Source of the DNA: Dysgonomonas sp. 521 | GTDB lineage: Bacteria > Bacteroidota > Bacteroidia > Bacteroidales > Dysgonomonadaceae | Length of the DNA: 36,402 nt | Assembly (NCBI RefSeq): GCF_010501055.1 | Contig: NZ_QVMO01000040.1 | Span: forward strand, 5,404 to 41,805 | Reading direction: 5' to 3' | Part shown: in pieces, positions 17,442 to 25,401 of the stretch | Numbering within the stretch: position 1 is the first letter of the stretch | Layout of the letters: each line of letters begins with the position of its first letter | The notes under the pieces: model-generated | Databases searched by the model: none | Seen by the model: only the letters and a program-made list of their open reading frames with translations | What the model was told of the DNA's origin: nothing | Made by a program: the position numbers and the translations under genes

Positions 17442-17514
17442 TCCGGCATAGCTCAGTGGTAGAGCGCCCGGCTCTGGGTCCGGGTGGACGTAGGTTCGAG
17501 CCCTGCTGCCGGAT
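17442..17514 (+). tRNA. tRNA-like gene 2, 8-nt anticodon loop, isotype undetermined
   Basis: 73 nt, CCA not encoded. Acceptor TCCGGCA/TGCCGGA is perfect. D-arm GCTC-AGTGGTA-GAGC, T-arm GTAGG-TTCGAGC-CCTGC and variable loop TGGAC are canonical. Anticodon stem CCCGG/CCGGG closes an 8-nt loop CTCTGGGT (17472-17479). It can be read as quadruplet CTGG (codon CCAG), or as triplets CTG (Gln-like) or TGG (Pro-like). Discriminator is T73, unlike the A73 of tRNA-Pro or G73 of tRNA-Gln. It is 26 bp after the first gene. Confidence 0.85.
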
Positions 17515-17547
17515 TATTTTAGTAATAGAAAATGTATGAATAAAAAA

Positions 17548-17555
17548 TAAATTTG
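17548..17555 (+). promoter_or_regulatory. Bacteroidota-type -7 box (TAAATTTG)
   Basis: TAnnTTTG match about 97 bp before the DUF2262 gene at 17652, after the second tRNA-like gene. It is one of several AT-rich candidates. Confidence 0.35.
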
Positions 17556-17651
17556 TCTTATATTAGTACTGCATACTCTAGAAAAGAGACAAAGAGAAAA
17601 AAATAAAATGTGTAACTTTTGTCACTTTTTCCGAATTAAAAACTTTAGAAT

Positions 17652-18596
17652 ATGAATGGTTGGGAAATAAAAAACTTTACGCAGACATTGATGGAGGCGC
17701 AGGGCGGGAATAGTAAAAAAATAGACACTTTTGTGGCTGATTATCCTCTTTGTGCTGTAAAGGCAGATTATTCGCAGGCAATTATCCTGCGCCAGTTTCA
17801 TGTACAATTATGGGAGGATGAACGAAGAATACTGAATTGCAAACCGGATACTTATGGTGGAGCAAAAAGTGATGAAAAACAATGGGGTATCACTCAGGCG
17901 AACTTCGATAAAGAGAATGGCTCAGGGTCGGAAGGAAGTATGTGTATCCCGAATTATAAATATACATCCGTTACTATAAATGACGATGACAGCATCACGT
18001 TGAAATGGGACAATTCGGAAGTGACCACCAACCTGCAAGAGATGTTCCGTAAACTGAAGTATATATTTGGCAAAGCAAAGAAGGAAGAAATAGAAACTGC
18101 TTTCGCTACTCTTTGCAACGAGGTTATAACGGGACCGCCGCCGCCCGAAGTTGTTTATCGGACATTAGAAAGTGAAGTACTCGGAATGTTGACATATAAT
18201 GAAGAGTATGAGTGCTATCAGACTGAAACAACAATTGATGGACACATGGTAGAAATAACCGTTGATCTCACATATCCCTCGGAATTGAAAAAGAATATCA
18301 AAAAAGTGGATAAGCTAATGTCTGCAAAATTCTACGAAAAGGCTTTACAAAAAATGGCAAAACCGATGTCAGCGCTCAAAAATGAAGTTTGGTTGGGAGA
18401 AGACGAGGACGGACAGGAAGAACCACGGATATCGGCAGATGAGTTATTGAAACGGATAAAAATAACAGCCATAGCTTTTGACGACGAATGCGAAGCAGAG
18501 ATATATTGCGATGATGGCGATATATTCTGGGGACATTGTATCCTTATCAGCACCAATGCAAGGGGCACATATCAGGATGCTACCTTAGCCGGATGA
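17652..18596 (+). CDS. DUF2262-domain protein
   Basis: 314 aa, cytoplasmic. The C-terminal part (about 165-314) fits DUF2262: LGMLTYNEEYECYQTETTIDG at its start, and the family ending CDDGDIFWGHCILIS...YQDATLAG. The N-terminal 160 residues (KKIDTFVADYPLCAVKADYSQ, MCIPNYKYTSVTIND) are not recognised. DUF2262 proteins have no established function. They occur in accessory regions near immunity-type genes, which would suit this neighbourhood, but that is inference. The gene is flanked by direct copies of a TTTGTCACTTTTT motif (about 17618-17630 and 18634-18646). Confidence 0.78.
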   Translation: MNGWEIKNFTQTLMEAQGGNSKKIDTFVADYPLCAVKADYSQAIILRQFHVQLWEDERRILNCKPDTYGGAKSDEKQWGITQANFDKENGSGSEGSMCIPNYKYTSVTINDDDSITLKWDNSEVTTNLQEMFRKLKYIFGKAKKEEIETAFATLCNEVITGPPPPEVVYRTLESEVLGMLTYNEEYECYQTETTIDGHMVEITVDLTYPSELKKNIKKVDKLMSAKFYEKALQKMAKPMSALKNEVWLGEDEDGQEEPRISADELLKRIKITAIAFDDECEAEIYCDDGDIFWGHCILISTNARGTYQDATLAG

Positions 18597-18982
18597 GAAA
18601 AAGTAACAATAAAGAAATATAAAAAAAGTCACCTTTGTCACTTTTTATTCATAAATAGCAGATAGTAAATTTGATATAGATTCATTATGAATAATGTGAA
18701 TCAGTATTTCGTTTTGTTTAAATTATGTGTTCAATTTCATTAGTCGTTTTACATACGCTTCGCTCCTGTGAACGTTGTTTGTCGTGACTCGGCATAACAT
18801 AAATAAATTTTAGTTCTACTCTCGCTACTTAAAATGTTGGTAAATTTTATACGAATAACCATTTATCCCGTTAGGGACGCTATTGCGCTTTGATAAATTA
18901 ATTTCTACCAGGCGATTCATTCCTAGCGGAATGATGAAAAAAGACCATCTTATTTTTTACATGTTACTAAGGAAGTTTTTCC
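18597..18982. repeat. Intergenic with dispersed repeat E1
   Basis: From 18730 to about 18836 this matches 36050 to about 36160 (same orientation) almost base for base around TTTTACATACG(C/T)TTCGCTCC and GTTTGTCGTGACTCGGCATAA. The same TACATACGCTTCGCTCCTGT core occurs inside MITE copies A and B. A short palindrome (CATTCCTAGCGGAATG, about 18918-18933) lies near the 3' end. No gene is seen. Confidence 0.65.
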
Positions 18983-20536
18983 TTACGACTGATCGTAATT
19001 TACACCAACCGTACCACAGTCTTCACAAGTAAAGAAATAATACAGGCCTTCGCTATCTTCGATGTCTGCCATGTCGAACTGTGCCGTAAAGCACATTGTC
19101 TTGCCACAATCGGGGCACGCAGGATATGAAACATCGTTTACGGCTGTAGGCATTCCGCCTATTTGAGTAAGGGTGATTTCTGCAAACTGGTGGGCTGTCC
19201 ACATTGCCAAGCGCTTTTCTTCCGACAGGCGCAGCCCGTATTCGAAGCGTTCGGCTATATTCTCATCATTCTTCATGTATTCAGGGTGTTTCCGGAAAAA
19301 GCTGTCCGGTGTATTAGCCGGATGCCAGTGAATTCCTGACGCGGCTACCTTTGTAAACACCGTCTGATAACAGGAACAGTAAAGGCAGGTTGCCAGTTTT
19401 TGTTTGTCATCGAAAACAAGTGTTAGCGGTTGTCCACAAAAACCACATACTTCCGATAGGATAGTAACAGGTAATAGAGCGGATGATTTTTCCTTGTCAC
19501 ATCTTTCGAATGCTTTGACTTCTTCACCGAACAATATTCGGGGAATTCCGTCCTTTGTCGTTTCCCAGCCACCAACTTTTGCGTAGTCTTTTGGCAGTAT
19601 ATATAACTTCTCAGCCCATGCGGGGAGTGGTGTCCGACTACTTTTGATGAGAAAGTCATTTGTCTGCTTACATGGTATCATGGCAAGGGCACAAAGGATA
19701 TGGTTGATTGCTAAACGATGGCTTTCGGGGTCGTCTAATTCTTCAAGCAGGGCAATCAGTTCATCCGCGAATTTATTATCTGCACGCAGATAAATTTCGC
19801 CATAGTAAAAAATCTCATTGTCAATCAGGTAACGATATAGCTTGTCCGGCAATTTATCTCCACAGGAATGGGCATAAAGAGCCAGATACAGCAAAAGATC
19901 AATACGCTCGTCTGTTTCTGTTTCGTCAGCAATAAACAGGTCTATAAATTTGTAGATCTCCTCAGGTGAAAGGATAGCATAGTGTTTGTATAGTTCCTTC
20001 TTATTTCCATGCCTTATGTGATAGTCGTACAGGTTGGCAGCCTTAGTCAGGTCTATTTCCGGTTCATTTTTTGGTGGTTTGAATCCTCCCATCGTCAGAA
20101 TGCTTCCTTGTTCGAATGTAAAATCATCTTTTACAGACACATACATTCTGTATTGATAATCATTAAAGTATCCCATAAAATCCATAGTAAACGCACCTTG
20201 AGCAGGGTAGAATGTAACTCTGCTTACATTAATTCCGCGGAGTTGCTCACGAATCATGATTTCGTCATCTGCGGGAACATTCTTTTTCTTCTGTTGGCGC
20301 ATATCTTCGAACTCTTTTGCAAGCTGTACACTCAGGTAATCTTTGATATGCTCCATATTTTCATAAGCCCAGTTCCATGCGCGTCTGACGATGGTGTCAG
20401 CTTCTGCCTTTTTATCGTTTCCAAGATTGTTAACGATAAACTCAAGGCTCCCGTCTTTGAATGATACGGTCTGAGAAAAATACTTTATGCCATAACCTTT
20501 GTCTAAATACTGTAGGTTGATGTCGATTTTTTCCAT
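18983..20536 (-). CDS. Zinc-ribbon protein of unknown function
   Basis: 517 aa, cytoplasmic. Three regions are visible. The N-terminal part (about 1-155; FKDGSLEFIVNN, RRAWNWAYENMEHIKDYL) resembles small DUF2004/DUF6985-type domains. The middle (about 165-340) is helical and repeat-like (LLLYLALYAHSCGDKLPDKL). The C-terminal region has two Cys4 zinc-ribbon-like sites: CGFCGQ...CLYCSC and CPDCGK...CEDCG. The last stretch (FTAQFDMADIEDSEGLYYFF) weakly recalls DUF1963/YwqG proteins. No enzyme motif is seen. It is 95 bp upstream of the lipoprotein gene on the same strand, so the lipoprotein gene is transcribed first. Confidence 0.75.
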   Translation of the reverse strand: MEKIDINLQYLDKGYGIKYFSQTVSFKDGSLEFIVNNLGNDKKAEADTIVRRAWNWAYENMEHIKDYLSVQLAKEFEDMRQQKKKNVPADDEIMIREQLRGINVSRVTFYPAQGAFTMDFMGYFNDYQYRMYVSVKDDFTFEQGSILTMGGFKPPKNEPEIDLTKAANLYDYHIRHGNKKELYKHYAILSPEEIYKFIDLFIADETETDERIDLLLYLALYAHSCGDKLPDKLYRYLIDNEIFYYGEIYLRADNKFADELIALLEELDDPESHRLAINHILCALAMIPCKQTNDFLIKSSRTPLPAWAEKLYILPKDYAKVGGWETTKDGIPRILFGEEVKAFERCDKEKSSALLPVTILSEVCGFCGQPLTLVFDDKQKLATCLYCSCYQTVFTKVAASGIHWHPANTPDSFFRKHPEYMKNDENIAERFEYGLRLSEEKRLAMWTAHQFAEITLTQIGGMPTAVNDVSYPACPDCGKTMCFTAQFDMADIEDSEGLYYFFTCEDCGTVGVNYDQS

Positions 20537-20631
20537 AAGGATTTTATTTTGCTGTTTTTGTTTTGTTTATTAGGTCATCAATAATAGTTGTTTCGCCCCC
20601 TACATTGTCCGGAATATGTTGTTGATCTCTA

Positions 20632-21741
20632 TTAATCGTGATAATCATAGATAAAAATCGTACAATTCTCTTTTTCATTGAAAATGCAATATTCCACGCC
20701 CATATCCGTCGAAAATTCCAAATTCAGATTTTTCTTATTTTTGTAATTGTAATTAATGGTTAAAGAGTCAACGTCTTCATGTGTTATCATTTTATATTCA
20801 AGGTCTTCTGAAGGTAATTCCGGTTGCATATATCGTTGTAAACTGTTTTCATTTTCTTTATAAATGATTTGATAAACTTCCGCCAGTGTTTTTCCAAAAT
20901 AGTAACACTTTTTTTTGCCGTATCCATCTCTTATTTCTTCACAGACTGTCCCTTCTATTTTCTTAACACCTTTATATGTGTTTGTGGTATAACGGAATAA
21001 TTGTATAGAATCGGATGATATGCTGTCTCTTACAACCTCATTCTGTTCGCTTTCTTCAAATTTGTAATCAGTAAACAAGGTAAGGTCGGGAAAGCCATTG
21101 GATTTGTGGTCTGTAGCTACCAACCGTGTGTTATATTCTTCAAACCAGCCATTGCCGTTCGCGCCCCCGTCATTTTCGCCACGGTATTCTCTGGCAGTAT
21201 AACTCAAAACAGGTAACAGCGAATCGTTTTGCTGAACAAATAACTCACGAGAACGATGACCGCTGGGGTTAACACCTGAACTGCCATTATATCCTGAGCT
21301 GATACCAAATATTATCTTATTGTCGTTCAATCGGTAATCGAGTGTGTCAATCCCAATACCTGTCAGCATATAAGCATCTGAACTATAAGCGTCCGGGGTG
21401 TAATGACGGCTTACCACTTTTCCCGTTTTCGTATCAGCAAGCAAAACATAACAATCTAAGCTGAATGATTCGTTATTATAGTTATCTTTTTCAAGAGAAA
21501 TTATTTTTGGAATTACCCAGATTGTAAGGTCTTCATTTGCGGGTACAGTTTGTTCCGATACAAATTCCAGATAGCAGTCTTTGCATTCCAGACCTAATTG
21601 TTGTAAGATCGTATTGAATGTCTCGTTTGCAGGTGCTCCTTCGCATATAGTATCTGTCGTTTCGTCCGCATTGTTTTTGCTTGCCTGATTACAACTGGCC
21701 GCGACTAATATAATTATTAAAATGATTATAGTTCTTTTCAT
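20632..21741 (-). CDS. Hypothetical lipoprotein
   Basis: 369 aa. The type II signal peptide MKRTIIILIIILVAASC gives a mature Cys at residue 17, followed by an Asn/Asp-rich linker. The remainder is soluble and beta-rich. One segment has LDCYVLLADTKTGKVVSRHY, and the last 60 residues contain a YNYKNKKNLNLEFSTDMG hairpin. No family recognised. Envelope location is predicted from the lipobox. It lies upstream of, and on the same strand as, the zinc-ribbon gene. Confidence 0.75.
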   Translation of the reverse strand: MKRTIIILIIILVAASCNQASKNNADETTDTICEGAPANETFNTILQQLGLECKDCYLEFVSEQTVPANEDLTIWVIPKIISLEKDNYNNESFSLDCYVLLADTKTGKVVSRHYTPDAYSSDAYMLTGIGIDTLDYRLNDNKIIFGISSGYNGSSGVNPSGHRSRELFVQQNDSLLPVLSYTAREYRGENDGGANGNGWFEEYNTRLVATDHKSNGFPDLTLFTDYKFEESEQNEVVRDSISSDSIQLFRYTTNTYKGVKKIEGTVCEEIRDGYGKKKCYYFGKTLAEVYQIIYKENENSLQRYMQPELPSEDLEYKMITHEDVDSLTINYNYKNKKNLNLEFSTDMGVEYCIFNEKENCTIFIYDYHD

Positions 21742-22012
21742 TTGTGTGTTGAATGTGCCTCTAAAGATAAGAATAAAAATATTACTTCCCGAACCTTGCT
21801 ACTGTCATCTTTATCTATAAAAATTATCTTATAATATGCTCTTTGATATTATAGATGATAATAGATGTATGTTTCTTGATCGACACTGTAAGAGTGTGTT
21901 AAGGTGTAAAAAAAGCACTCTTTCTTACTTTTTCCTTTCTAATTATTACAAAGAATACTCCAATTAGATAATTATTACAGGATAAAATGCAAAGTCCTAT
22001 TTGATCGGGAAT
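21742..22012. other. Intergenic, no gene seen
   Basis: AT-rich spacer between two minus-strand genes. It holds a small palindrome, CACTGTAAGAGTGTG (about 21884-21898), and little else. Confidence 0.3.
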
Positions 22013-22049
22013 AAAAAAAGTAGTTTATGTAATCCACAAACTACTTTTC
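22013..22049 (-). terminator. Rho-independent terminator of the oxidoreductase gene
   Basis: Arms AGTAGTTT (22019-22026) and AAACTACT (22038-22045), with A/T runs on both sides. The T-run is on the minus-strand transcript. Confidence 0.75.
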
Positions 22050-22085
22050 TTATTTTAATATAATATTTTGGCTATCACGTAACCA

Positions 22086-22640
22086 TTACCATATCTCCTG
22101 AGAGGTCTGTATATATTGATTTACAATATTCTTGTATTGCTCAACACCGATGGAAATATTTTTTGCCGAATTGGGCGTACCCACACCATACACTACCAAA
22201 GGGGTTTTCCACACCATGCCCGCATATGTAAATCCGGCCTGATAAGGACGTAATAGTTCATCTACGGTAAAGCCTATTTTTCCTCCGGCCCTGTATGACT
22301 CCTGGCTCCATCCGGTTGTAGTTACCACCATGCAAGGTTTTCCTGAAACGGCAGGTGTTTTAGCCAGCGTATTCAATACTGCGTCTTGCCACTCCTTGAG
22401 CTTAGCCGGTGCCGACATCCAGTAAAAAGGGAACTGGAATATAACAAATGAAGCCTTCGTCATTATGTTGGCCCATTCTGTTACACTATATTCCTTTCCG
22501 CCATACAGATTAAATAAAAGCACATCGGCAGGATTATAAACAGCTTCAAGCAACTGTTTATTAGCCTCGGATTCGTCAAGGCCGGGATGTGCCAGCAATA
22601 GAACTACTTTGCTCCTTTCATTAATGTTTTCAAGTTCCAT
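22086..22640 (-). CDS. NAD(P)H-dependent flavin oxidoreductase (flavodoxin-like fold)
   Basis: 184 aa. It belongs to the NAD(P)H dehydrogenase (quinone)/MdaB-KefF group. VVLLLAHPGLDESEANKQLL is the FMN phosphate-binding start, and FVIFQFPFYWMSAPAKLKEW is the hallmark second FMN-contact loop. VVTTTGWSQESYRAGG and the C-terminal FTYAGMVWKTPLVVYG complete the family pattern. It reduces quinones or related electrophiles in the cytoplasm; the exact substrate is not predictable. The gene is monocistronic, with its own -7 box and terminator. Confidence 0.9.
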   Translation of the reverse strand: MELENINERSKVVLLLAHPGLDESEANKQLLEAVYNPADVLLFNLYGGKEYSVTEWANIMTKASFVIFQFPFYWMSAPAKLKEWQDAVLNTLAKTPAVSGKPCMVVTTTGWSQESYRAGGKIGFTVDELLRPYQAGFTYAGMVWKTPLVVYGVGTPNSAKNISIGVEQYKNIVNQYIQTSQEIW

Positions 22641-22675
22641 ATTATATTCATGTTGATTGTGAAATTCTCTTTTGA

Positions 22676-22683
22676 CAAATGTA
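22676..22683 (-). promoter_or_regulatory. Bacteroidota-type -7 box (TACATTTG)
   Basis: TAnnTTTG on the minus strand, 35 bp before the oxidoreductase ATG (22640). The -33 element is unclear. Confidence 0.45.
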
Positions 22684-22919
22684 CATTATTTCTTTATATT
22701 TTATGATGATTTTTTCAGAACATTGTTAAAAATACACAAAAAAAAGTAATTGGTGATTAATCGAATGGTTGTGATTTTCACTTATCTTTACTGCTTGTAT
22801 GCCCGGATATAATTGTACTCAAAGAAGAGGGGGAAACATATATTTTTACATAGATGCAACATTAATTCCTGATATTGCATCATTAACATAAGAAGCTAAC
22901 TTAACTAAATAAAAAACGA

Positions 22920-23687
22920 ATGAAAAAATTACCTTTTCTGACACTACTGATTGGTATTATATTTTGCTCCTGTGATGATAAGGACGAAAAAAAAACTTAC
23001 CCTCTTACTTTCGAAAAAGATTATTACGAAGCAAGGATTGGACTTATTGAATATATAACTATTCGTTCGGGGAATCAGGATTATACTGTTACTGTTGAAG
23101 ATAATGATATCCTGACAGCGTCTCCTGCCATTGTTGAAGGATATCCGGCTTCGGGAGATATAAAAATATATGGGAAAAAGAAAGGGAAAACAGTTGTTCA
23201 GGTAACAGATAATCTGACCGGCGACAGAGTTAAACTAGAGGTGAAAATAACAGATACTTATATTGCTAATAAGTTATCGAGTAGTGAACATCCGTTGTTT
23301 GACGGGAGTTATTGTTTTTACCTTATTAAAAATGAAGACAAAGACTTCTATATTTTTTCAATGAATCAAACACAAGATAAGCTTACTCTAATGAAAAAGG
23401 GGAATTACAATTTTTCGGTCGAAAATAATACTCCTTATCTTTCCTTTAGCTATACAGATTTAACAAATGGTGATATGACTTATAAGTTTAATATGGGAGA
23501 AACACTAGGTAGCACCCTTGTGATACTGAACGCCTTTTACGAACTTGGTTGGGATGATAAAAAGGACGATCTGAAAATGTCTTCGTCTCCTGTTTATACT
23601 TTGAGTTTGAAAGATGAAAATACGAATAAGGGAGCTGATTGTGTATTATTCCCTTCCCTACTGATGCCGGAGGGAATACTTGACTAA
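22920..23687 (+). CDS. Hypothetical surface lipoprotein
   Basis: 255 aa. Signal peptide MKKLPFLTLLIGIIFCSC, lipidated Cys at 18, then an acidic DDKDEKK stretch like the Bacteroidota lipoprotein export signal that sends lipoproteins to the cell surface. Residues about 27-115 resemble a bacterial Ig-like fold (YYEARIGLIEYITIRSG ... GKTVVQVTDNLTGDRVKLEV). The rest has no recognised domain. It is monocistronic and ends at a shared terminator with the convergent GltD-like gene. Confidence 0.8.
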   Translation: MKKLPFLTLLIGIIFCSCDDKDEKKTYPLTFEKDYYEARIGLIEYITIRSGNQDYTVTVEDNDILTASPAIVEGYPASGDIKIYGKKKGKTVVQVTDNLTGDRVKLEVKITDTYIANKLSSSEHPLFDGSYCFYLIKNEDKDFYIFSMNQTQDKLTLMKKGNYNFSVENNTPYLSFSYTDLTNGDMTYKFNMGETLGSTLVILNAFYELGWDDKKDDLKMSSSPVYTLSLKDENTNKGADCVLFPSLLMPEGILD

Positions 23688-23720
23688 CCGGTTCCGGATT
23701 CTTTACGCTAAACTTGACCA

Positions 23721-23770
23721 TAAAAGAGGAGGGAGCATCAGGCAATGAACCCGATGCTCCCTCCTTTTAT
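23721..23770. terminator. Bidirectional terminator
   Basis: Arms AGGAGGGAGCATC (23727-23739) and GATGCTCCCTCCT (23753-23765), flanked by A-run and T-run, between convergent genes. Confidence 0.85.
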
Positions 23771-23779
23771 AATAAATCC

Positions 23780-25261
23780 TTATAGATTGCTTTCTTTCAG
23801 CGCCTTATCCATCGCAGCCGCGGCTTTGCGTCCGTCTCCCATGGCAAGGATCACAGTGGCGCCACCACGTACGATATCGCCTCCGGCGTATACATCCGGC
23901 AGGTCAGACTGCATCGTGTCCTGGTTGACGATGATAGTTCCCCATTTAGATACCTGAAGCCCTTTGAAGGTAGAAGGAATCAACGGATTAGGAGATACAC
24001 CCACGCTGACAATTACCTGGTCTACATCGAACCATTCGGTAGCCCCTTCGATAGGTACAGGCTTGCGGCGTCCCGAAGCATCCGGCTCGCCCAGTTCCAT
24101 TTTTTGCAGAAGCATACGCTGAACGCGTCCGTTTTCATCTCCTTCATATTTAAGAGGATTATGTAGTGTGTGGAATATTATTCCTTCTTCCTTAGCATGT
24201 TTTACCTCCTCTATACGTGCCGGCATTTCTTCTTCCGAGCGGCGGTAGACGATATATGCTTTCTCCGCTCCAAGCCTTTTGGCCGTACGTACAGCATCCA
24301 TCGCTGTATTTCCGGCTCCGATAACGGCTACTTTCTTACCCATCTGTACAGGAGTGTCGCTCTCAGGATTAGAGGCGTCCATCAGGTTGACGCGGGTAAG
24401 GAACTCATTACATGACATTACTCCGATAAGGTTCTCTCCCGGTATATTCATAAAGTTAGGCAGCCCCGCGCCACTGGCAGCGAATATGCCTTTAAATCCT
24501 TCGTCCAGCAACTCTTCACGCGTAATGGTCTTACCTACGATGCAGTTGTTGACAAACTTAACTCCCATATTGCGGAGTACATTTATCTCAACATCTACAA
24601 TCTCGTTTGGAAGGCGGAATTCTGGTATACCATATTTCAGTACACCTCCGATTTCGTGCAGTGCTTCGAATACAGTTACATCATAGCCCAACTTTGCCAT
24701 ATCTCCGGCAAAAGCTAAACCAGCAGGACCTGAACCTACAGCAGCTATCTTGATGCCATTAGACGGGGCAAGTTGCGGTACGGCAATCTGCCCGCTTTCG
24801 CGTTCATAGTCGGCAGCAAAGCGTTCCAGATAACCGATAGCCACCGGTTCTTTTTTCATCTTTTGTATGTAGATACACTTTGCCTCGCACTGCTTTTCCT
24901 GTGGGCATACACGTCCGCAAACAGCAGGCAGGGCGCTTGTTTCCTTCAGCACTTTGGCTGCTTCGAGAAATTCGCCACGCTCTATGTTTTTTATAAAAGA
25001 CGGGATTTGTATTCCTACCGGGCATCCTTCCATGCAAGTAGGGTTGACGCAGTCGAGGCAGCGTGCAGCTTCATACACAGCCTGCTCGGCTGACAAGCCC
25101 AAGTTTACTTCTTCCTTCAATGAATGACTCCGGTATTCGGCGTCTAGTTCAGGCATGTGTACCCGTGCACGTTCTCCACGTTCTTTGGCTTTCATGTTTT
25201 TACGGAGTTCGTCTCTCCACGGTTCACTTCTGCGTGCCTGTATATATTCTTGTTCGGTCAT
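23780..25261 (-). CDS. NAD(P)H-linked flavoprotein, NfnL/SudA/GltD family
   Basis: 493 aa from the ATG at 25261 (MTEQEYIQARR); the frame runs to 25288 but the extra residues are repeat-derived. Eight cysteines (68, 71, 76, 80 and 115, 119, 125, 129) form two ferredoxin-like [4Fe-4S] sites. FAD binding is at AAVGSGPAGLAFAG with EALHEIGGVLKYGIPEFRLP, and NAD(P) binding at VAVIGAGNTAMDAVRTAKRLG. It is usually annotated as glutamate synthase small subunit, but no large subunit is nearby. Pairing with the adjacent NfnS/SudB-like gene points to an NADH-dependent ferredoxin:NADP+ oxidoreductase (Nfn, electron-bifurcating) or sulfide dehydrogenase complex. It is last in the operon, 140 bp after the small subunit, with a GC-rich palindrome between. 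Confidence 0.9.
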   Translation of the reverse strand: MTEQEYIQARRSEPWRDELRKNMKAKERGERARVHMPELDAEYRSHSLKEEVNLGLSAEQAVYEAARCLDCVNPTCMEGCPVGIQIPSFIKNIERGEFLEAAKVLKETSALPAVCGRVCPQEKQCEAKCIYIQKMKKEPVAIGYLERFAADYERESGQIAVPQLAPSNGIKIAAVGSGPAGLAFAGDMAKLGYDVTVFEALHEIGGVLKYGIPEFRLPNEIVDVEINVLRNMGVKFVNNCIVGKTITREELLDEGFKGIFAASGAGLPNFMNIPGENLIGVMSCNEFLTRVNLMDASNPESDTPVQMGKKVAVIGAGNTAMDAVRTAKRLGAEKAYIVYRRSEEEMPARIEEVKHAKEEGIIFHTLHNPLKYEGDENGRVQRMLLQKMELGEPDASGRRKPVPIEGATEWFDVDQVIVSVGVSPNPLIPSTFKGLQVSKWGTIIVNQDTMQSDLPDVYAGGDIVRGGATVILAMGDGRKAAAAMDKALKESNL

Positions 25262-25401
25262 ATTTTTGAGCCCCTTCCACCTCCCCAAGGAGAGGTTACT
25301 GAGAGGATATTTTTATTGGTTAATAATTGTTTTACTTCTCACTTTCATTTATTCTCTTGCTGTAGTTACCCTAAGCCTCCCCCAAGGGGAATTGGGAAGG
25401 G
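25262..25401. repeat. Intra-operon REP-like palindromes
   Basis: Two CCTCCCC/CCAAGGGG-type units (about 25270-25300 and 25370-25401), similar to those at 8680-8900, separate the two flavoprotein subunit genes. Confidence 0.5.

Noticed and set aside
17343..17514. Calling the tRNAs as plain Thr(CGT)/Gln(CTG) or Asp(GTC)/Pro(TGG)
   Set aside because: The 8-nt loop leaves the anticodon register ambiguous, and the discriminator bases (C73, T73) do not support those identities.
17357..17539. 60-codon open frame across the tRNA-like genes
   Set aside because: It is the chance translation of the two tRNA-like genes; the repeated residues reflect their shared sequence.
23780..25261. Glutamate synthase small subunit (gltD) as a firm name
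   Set aside because: No large subunit is nearby; the adjacent NfnS/SudB-like gene makes an Nfn or sulfide dehydrogenase complex more likely.
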